Notes under the pieces: model-generated
What the model saw: the letters and a program-made list of their open reading frames with translations, nothing else
What the model was told of the DNA's origin: nothing
The model's database searches: none
Part shown: positions 4,730 through 8,269 of the stretch, piece after piece
Layout of the letters: every line of letters starts with the position of its first letter
How positions within the stretch are numbered: the stretch's first letter is position 1
Program-made: the position numbers and the translations under genes
NCBI GenBank assembly: GCA_030646655.1
Contig: JAUSLB010000265.1
Coordinates: 1 to 8,269, forward strand
Direction of reading: 5' to 3'
DNA length: 8,269 nt
Source of the DNA: Deltaproteobacteria bacterium
GTDB taxonomy: Bacteria; Desulfobacterota; GWC2-55-46

Positions 4730-5578
4730 TTACTTAAGGACGAAAACGACCTTCGCGCCCTCAAGGTAATTGTTCGTCTGGTTCGAGGAAAATACGGCGC
4801 TCGCGTCTTCAGCGGGTATCTCCACATCCGTTGACTTCACGACCCCCGCGGCCTTCACCACTATCGGGTTATTCGAGCCGCGCTCGCCGAGCAAGGCCTT
4901 TGCCTTTCCGATGTCGTTCGTGTATTCGGCCGCCCCCCTTTCAACGAGTATGTCCTGCGCGACCTTCGCTGGGTCGTATATCACCTCTCCGTTCTTGGTC
5001 AGGACCCTGTTTATGAGGGCGGGCTTGAAGGGCTTTTCCCTCACATCGAGTATGAGCCCGTCGAAGTCTCTCGCGGGAGGGGCCTCGGCAGGCGGCTGGT
5101 AAAACGGCATCGGCTGCTGGGGCACAAGGGGGATGACCTGCGGCAGCAGTTGTCCTATGAGCCCGTTCGGCCCTGTCATCGGCACGGACACATATACCAC
5201 CGCCATGCCGCTTAGAGGGTCGTAGGCCTCCCTTATGACCTGCGCGCCCTTTACTATGCCGGCAACGGTCGTCCTTACCAGATCCGATTCAGCGGCGGCG
5301 TTTACGACCGCCGTCTCCCCGGTGACTGAGACGCCGTCTACTATTTCTGATACCTCCCTTAAGGCCACCACCTTGGCGGCCCTGAGAGCCATTATCCTCC
5401 TCTGGGCAGCGGAAAGGCTCTTATCCGCAGGGGCCGCCCCCTCTCCTTTCACTACTATCGCCCCGGTAACGAAGGCCTGCCTCGGGTCTGTCACGACCTG
5501 AGGGTAGTCCTGAGCCTCAGCCCAAGCAAAGGCGGCCAAAAGGACTATGAAAAAGGGGATCAAAAAGACTCTTCTCAT
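4730..5578 (-). CDS. LPP20-domain secreted protein
   Basis: Periplasmic or outer-membrane-associated protein of 282 aa. A signal peptide (1-20, cleavage near AWA) lacks a lipobox Cys, so it is probably not lipidated. Residues 38-135 match the LPP20/FlgP-like fold: VKGEGAAP, then SAAQRRIMALRAAKVVALRE (the family helix), the VDGVSVTGET strand pair, GIVKGAQVI and VVYVSVPMTG. A Pro/Gln-rich linker (144-168) leads to a second domain (172-282) with GLILDVREKPFKPAL, NGEVIYD, NNPIVVKAAG and a hydrophobic end AKVVFVLK, a pattern I associate with the C-terminal part of longer LPP20 proteins. The start ATG has AAGGAGG four bases upstream. FlgP-type relatives form outer-membrane rings with FlgT. A FlgT-like domain occurs in the CsgG gene of the same block, which suggests a shared assembly. 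No flagellar gene is in view. Confidence 0.82.
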   Translation of the reverse strand: MRRVFLIPFFIVLLAAFAWAEAQDYPQVVTDPRQAFVTGAIVVKGEGAAPADKSLSAAQRRIMALRAAKVVALREVSEIVDGVSVTGETAVVNAAAESDLVRTTVAGIVKGAQVIREAYDPLSGMAVVYVSVPMTGPNGLIGQLLPQVIPLVPQQPMPFYQPPAEAPPARDFDGLILDVREKPFKPALINRVLTKNGEVIYDPAKVAQDILVERGAAEYTNDIGKAKALLGERGSNNPIVVKAAGVVKSTDVEIPAEDASAVFSSNQTNNYLEGAKVVFVLK

Positions 5579-5582
5579 CTTT

Positions 5583-5589
5583 CCTCCTT
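5583..5589 (-). promoter_or_regulatory. Strong ribosome binding site of the LPP20 gene
   Basis: AAGGAGG four bases before the ATG at 5578, within the 20-nt gap after the SLH protein gene. It points to efficient independent initiation inside the operon. Confidence 0.7.
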
Positions 5590-5598
5590 ATATTCCGG

Positions 5599-6810
5599 CT
5601 AATAGATATTGAGCCTCTGCCTTAAAACCCTTATTGCCAGCACCGCCTCAGCGCCGTCAACGCTGTCGTTGGGCCTGAACTCCCCGGATAGCTCGGTTTC
5701 CATGATGTTCCGGGTCGTGATGTTCATGATGGCGTTGTACCACGCGGATGTAGGGGGCACGTCCGGGAACGGGGACCTTTCGTGGCCGAAGAAGGCGCCA
5801 GCTATCTTCTCGTCGCCCGTAAGCTTTATCAATATGTCCTCGAGGACAAAGGCGAAGTCCTTCCTCTCAAGCGGCTCATCGGGCTTGAAGAGGTATGCCC
5901 TTGAGGATTCGTCGTACGCTGGCTCAAGGCCCCTTACGCCCCACTTCATCATCGTAAGTATCTCTTCTTTAAAGGGGCTTGATGTTATGTCCGCGGGGAT
6001 AAATTCCGGCTTCATCTTATCGATCTCGGACTTAACGGGTATCCTTCCGGCGAAGAGCTTGTTTATCTTCAATTCGTCCGCGATGAGGGCCGCCATGTCC
6101 GCCCTCTTGACCGAATCCTTAACAGCTATCTCTTTACCCACGTCTCCGAGGGTTATGCCCGCCATAGCCCTTACTATCTTATCCGTCCTCTTCCATCCCT
6201 TATCCGCCGGCGCGTTCCACTTGCCATCTTTCTTGGCGTTAAGGACGTCGCTGAACCTGTCCCTTGCCTGCTGGAACTCCCGCGCCTCAAGATAGGCGGC
6301 TCCCATGAAATAAGCGGCGGCCTCGCTCCCGTCGTAGTAGATGAGCTTTCTTTCGTCCACCTTAAGCTTCATCGCGCCCTTGTAGTCGTCCTCGACCTCC
6401 CCGAGCCAGCCCTTTATCTTTAAGGTCGTCTGGACGCGCATGGAGGCTATCCTGTAGGCGAACTCGTCCTCGGGCGTTGCCGCGTTACTGTAGGCGGACT
6501 TAAGGTGATCGAACGTCCTGTCGATATTTACTTTCCGGTGGCCCTCGTCCTTGGCCCCGTTCGCCATTATAGCCTCTACGATCGCCATCCCGCCGTGCGC
6601 GGGGCCGAAGTCCTTATCGCAGTAGACGGCCCGGTCGAATTTTGCCGAGGCGTCATCTGTTTTACCCTGCTCTAAGAGCTCCATCCCCGTGAGGTAATGG
6701 TGTTGCGGGTTATCCTCCGGGGATACGCATATGGCCGAGGGCCGGGCGCATCCGTAAAAGGCGGCCGCAACGAAGGCGAGCAAGGCGAAGACCTTCAAGA
6801 GATTTCTCAT
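5599..6810 (-). CDS. TPR and SLH-repeat envelope protein (probable lipoprotein)
   Basis: 403 aa. The N-terminus is hydrophobic with FYGC at 18-21; Cys21 could be lipidated, but Phe at -3 and Tyr at -2 make an unusual lipobox. A TPR-like unit (about 38-66, LLEQGKTDDASAKFDRAV) and another at 165-193 (AAYFMGAAYLEAREFQQARD) flank a helical middle. The C-terminal third holds S-layer-homology-like repeats: a partial one with VKRADMAALIADEL (234-247), a second from DITSSPFKEEI to RKDFAFVLEDI (274-326) and a third starting FPDVPPTSAWYNAI and ending FRPNDSVDGAEAVLAI (348-393). In known proteins SLH domains bind peptidoglycan or secondary wall polymers, so the protein may tie the assembly to the cell wall. 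The ATG at 6810 has GGGAGG six bases upstream. Partners are likely the CsgG-like and LPP20 proteins on either side. Confidence 0.82.
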   Translation of the reverse strand: MRNLLKVFALLAFVAAAFYGCARPSAICVSPEDNPQHHYLTGMELLEQGKTDDASAKFDRAVYCDKDFGPAHGGMAIVEAIMANGAKDEGHRKVNIDRTFDHLKSAYSNAATPEDEFAYRIASMRVQTTLKIKGWLGEVEDDYKGAMKLKVDERKLIYYDGSEAAAYFMGAAYLEAREFQQARDRFSDVLNAKKDGKWNAPADKGWKRTDKIVRAMAGITLGDVGKEIAVKDSVKRADMAALIADELKINKLFAGRIPVKSEIDKMKPEFIPADITSSPFKEEILTMMKWGVRGLEPAYDESSRAYLFKPDEPLERKDFAFVLEDILIKLTGDEKIAGAFFGHERSPFPDVPPTSAWYNAIMNITTRNIMETELSGEFRPNDSVDGAEAVLAIRVLRQRLNIY

Positions 6811-6827
6811 TTATAGCCTCCCGATAT

Positions 6828-6844
6828 GCCCGGCTCCTCCGGGC
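6828..6844. repeat. Short hairpin between the CsgG-like and SLH genes
   Basis: GCCCGG (6828-6833), loop CTCCT, CCGGGC (6839-6844). Read on the minus strand the loop is AGGAG. No T-run follows on that strand, so it is not a terminator. It may influence RNA stability or translation of the SLH gene, whose own GGGAGG (6822-6817) lies just downstream. Confidence 0.45.
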
Positions 6845-6850
6845 GATTTT

Positions 6851-7822
6851 CTACTTTAACACCTTAACTATGTCCCCTGCCTGAAAGCCCACGCCTGATT
6901 TTACCGAGGCCTCCGAGACGTTCTCGCCCTGATGATTCGTGAGTATCGCTTCGCCTATCTGCTTTTCTCTCTTGCCTATGACCCTTCCCGTCTCCGGGTC
7001 AACGAGGTCGGCCCCCGGCCTGTAGACCCCGAGCACCGTGCCCGGCTCTATCCTGCTCTTTGTGCCTGCCCTGATAACAAGGCTGCCCGGCTCAACGAGC
7101 ACTACCCTCGACTGGAACGGAAGTGAATTGAGCTTCTCTATCATCCGGGTCATTACCTTTGAAAGCGCGTCCCTCAAGGCCCCGTCCCTAAGCCCGGCGT
7201 CAGCGGTTGACCTTGAGCCCAAGCCGAGGGCGCCGCCCGTCTTTTTCTTGTACTCGCCCATGCCGGACTCCGACAGCAGGCTTTTTCCCGTAGCGACATC
7301 GACAAGGGCGTAATCGACCTGAACCCTCGCTACATGGGTCTTGCTCTGGATAATGAGGATATCAGAGGACTCCTCCACCTCGGAGTAGGCCGTTACAGCG
7401 CCGGAGATCCTGAAGTCGACTGATTCGAACCCCTCGGCCGCGTCCTTTTTCCCTTTTTTTACGGCCCCGGTCTGCTGAAGCTCGATAATCCTTTCCTGCT
7501 GCCTCATCTCGTCTTTCGTCAACACCATCGGCTCAAGCCCGGATTGCTTTACTATGGTGCGCAGGATCTCTGTAGCGGCCTCGCCTACGCCTATAGTTTT
7601 GCTCGGGGTCTTATTGTCGAACTGGATTATCGCTATGTTGTAGCTCGGGCCCCTGTACTGGCCCCCGGCCTCCTCGAGCCTCTTGGTCTGGCCCGTAAGG
7701 CTCACGTCCTCCTTCACGGCCCCTGTCATCGTTGGCGAGCAACCGGCCAGCAGATACGCCCCGAACAACAGAAAAACCGGGGCCGCCAGCCTCACGGCCT
7801 TAGAGCTGAAACCCTTTAACAT
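6851..7822 (-). CDS. CsgG/HfaB-like lipoprotein with FlgT-like C-terminal domain
   Basis: 323 aa. Lipoprotein signal with lipobox YLLAGC and Cys28, followed by Ser, consistent with the outer membrane. Residues 60-232 fit the CsgG/HfaB domain: the strand NIAIIQFDNKT (62-72), the ATEILRTIVKQSGL helix, ERIIELQQTGA (110-120), DFRISGAVTAY (136-146) and the VDYALVDVATGKSLLSE strands (169-185). The GALGLGS..TADAGLRDGALRDAL stretch is typical of the family. Residues 236-323 form a separate beta domain (VVLVEPGSLVIRAG, IEPGTVLGVYRPG, DPETGRVIG, GDIVKVLK) like the C-terminal domain of FlgT. It is not clear whether this one forms a secretion channel as curli CsgG does; many relatives form only periplasmic rings. 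It leads the block, with AAGGAGG six bases before the ATG. No curlin-like substrate gene is in view. Confidence 0.85.
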   Translation of the reverse strand: MLKGFSSKAVRLAAPVFLLFGAYLLAGCSPTMTGAVKEDVSLTGQTKRLEEAGGQYRGPSYNIAIIQFDNKTPSKTIGVGEAATEILRTIVKQSGLEPMVLTKDEMRQQERIIELQQTGAVKKGKKDAAEGFESVDFRISGAVTAYSEVEESSDILIIQSKTHVARVQVDYALVDVATGKSLLSESGMGEYKKKTGGALGLGSRSTADAGLRDGALRDALSKVMTRMIEKLNSLPFQSRVVLVEPGSLVIRAGTKSRIEPGTVLGVYRPGADLVDPETGRVIGKREKQIGEAILTNHQGENVSEASVKSGVGFQAGDIVKVLK

Positions 7823-7828
7823 GATCTG

Positions 7829-7836
7829 CCTCCTTT
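7829..7836 (-). promoter_or_regulatory. Strong ribosome binding site of the CsgG-like gene
   Basis: AAAGGAGG six bases before the ATG at 7822, at the end of the 89-nt gap after the partial upstream gene. No terminator and no clear sigma-70 promoter could be recognised in this gap, so co-transcription with the upstream gene remains possible. Confidence 0.7.
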
Positions 7837-7911
7837 ATTTATGGGCTTTAAAAATCGCCTTCCCTTTGAAAATGCGCGGCGGGGATAGAGATTAACCTTC
7901 CTTACAAAAGC

Positions 7912-8269
7912 CTATTTTCCCTCTATCTTCTCTATCTCCTCTATCTTTACCGGCGCCGCCTTTTGGGCTTCCCTGAACGAGCCCGGCCCCGAAGGAAAGC
8001 CGGTCATCACTTTGTTGAGCATCGCGTTGGTCTCAAGCCTGAGGTGCACGCCCATGGCCTTTGTGATCAGCTTCTCGCTCAGCGAGATGATCGCCGCGTC
8101 GCCTACCTTCTCTGTCCCGGCCGCCCTCATCACATGCCAGTTCTTGAGCCCCGGTATCTCCTCTATCCCCTTTATGGACTTATACGGCTCAAGCCCGTCG
8201 TCCTTTATCTCCCTTAATATCGTTATCCCCGCCCCGATTTCCCCTCCGGCAAGGGCGCTTTTTACCCCG
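7912..8269 (-). CDS. C-terminal part of an unrecognised protein
   Basis: The reading frame stays open from the right edge of the window down to a TAG at 7914-7912, giving at least 119 codons. A GTG at 8133 could be read as a start, but the frame upstream of it continues without a stop and looks coding (GVKSALAGGEIGAGITILRE, then DDGLEPYKSIKGIEEIPGLK), so the gene almost surely begins outside the window. The visible part has a Gly-rich beginning, a mixed helix/strand middle (AAIISLSEKLITKAMGVHLR) and a charged tail rich in Glu, Lys and Ile. I see no signal peptide, membrane helix or motif that names a family. It ends 89 nt before the CsgG-like gene and may or may not share its transcript. Confidence 0.6.
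   Translation of the reverse strand, partial: GVKSALAGGEIGAGITILREIKDDGLEPYKSIKGIEEIPGLKNWHVMRAAGTEKVGDAAIISLSEKLITKAMGVHLRLETNAMLNKVMTGFPSGPGSFREAQKAAPVKIEEIEKIEGK

Noticed and set aside
5609..6295. Plus-strand open frame of 228 codons
   Set aside because: It is fully antisense to the SLH protein gene, which has a signal peptide, recognisable repeats and a ribosome site; the antisense frame has none of these.
7823..7911. Promoter for the CsgG-like block
   Set aside because: AT-rich stretches occur, but no pair of -35 and -10 boxes with proper spacing was convincing.
3599..8269. Curli or flagellar operon
   Set aside because: CsgG and LPP20/FlgT-like folds are present, but no curlin, CsgE/F, flagellin, hook or ring genes are in view.

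Overview
All ten supported genes lie on the minus strand, so the window reads right to left. They encode a cell-envelope locus of a diderm (Gram-negative-type) bacterium: three proteins look like lipoproteins or near-lipoproteins, one is an outer-membrane beta-barrel ending in Phe, one carries a CsgG domain, and an MCE/Mla lipid-transport set follows. The DNA looks GC-rich, yet ATA (Ile) and AGG (Arg) codons are frequent. Together with SLH and LPP20 domains and MlaE-MlaF-MlaD order without MlaC or MlaB, this suggests an uncultivated deltaproteobacterial or Nitrospirota-like lineage. That placement is weakly supported. There are no tRNA, rRNA, CRISPR or transposase genes.

Layout in transcription order. 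(1) 8269-7912: the C-terminal part of an unrecognised protein that runs off the window. (2) 7822-3959: a four-gene block with short gaps (40, 20 and 21 nt) and strong Shine-Dalgarno sites: a CsgG/HfaB-like lipoprotein with a FlgT-like C-terminal domain, a TPR plus SLH-repeat protein, an LPP20-domain secreted protein, and a small outer-membrane beta-barrel. I infer that it builds or anchors an outer-membrane assembly, but no known named system matches. (3) 3958-3697: the largest gap, holding a MITE-like element (about 3793-3964) full of hairpins, then a terminator-like hairpin just before mlaE. (4) 3696-1: mlaE permease, mlaF ATPase, mlaD MCE protein, a TPR lipoprotein and the start of a response regulator, the last three genes almost or actually overlapping.

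The most striking observation is that the mlaF product keeps the fold landmarks of an ABC ATPase (GKS, Q-loop) but lacks the LSGGQ signature, the Walker B Asp, the catalytic Glu and the switch His, while its MlaE and MlaD partners look intact. All three gaps in the mla part contain GC-rich hairpins, two of them followed by T-runs. The beta-barrel gene takes its last Phe codon and stop codon from the terminal repeat of the MITE-like element.
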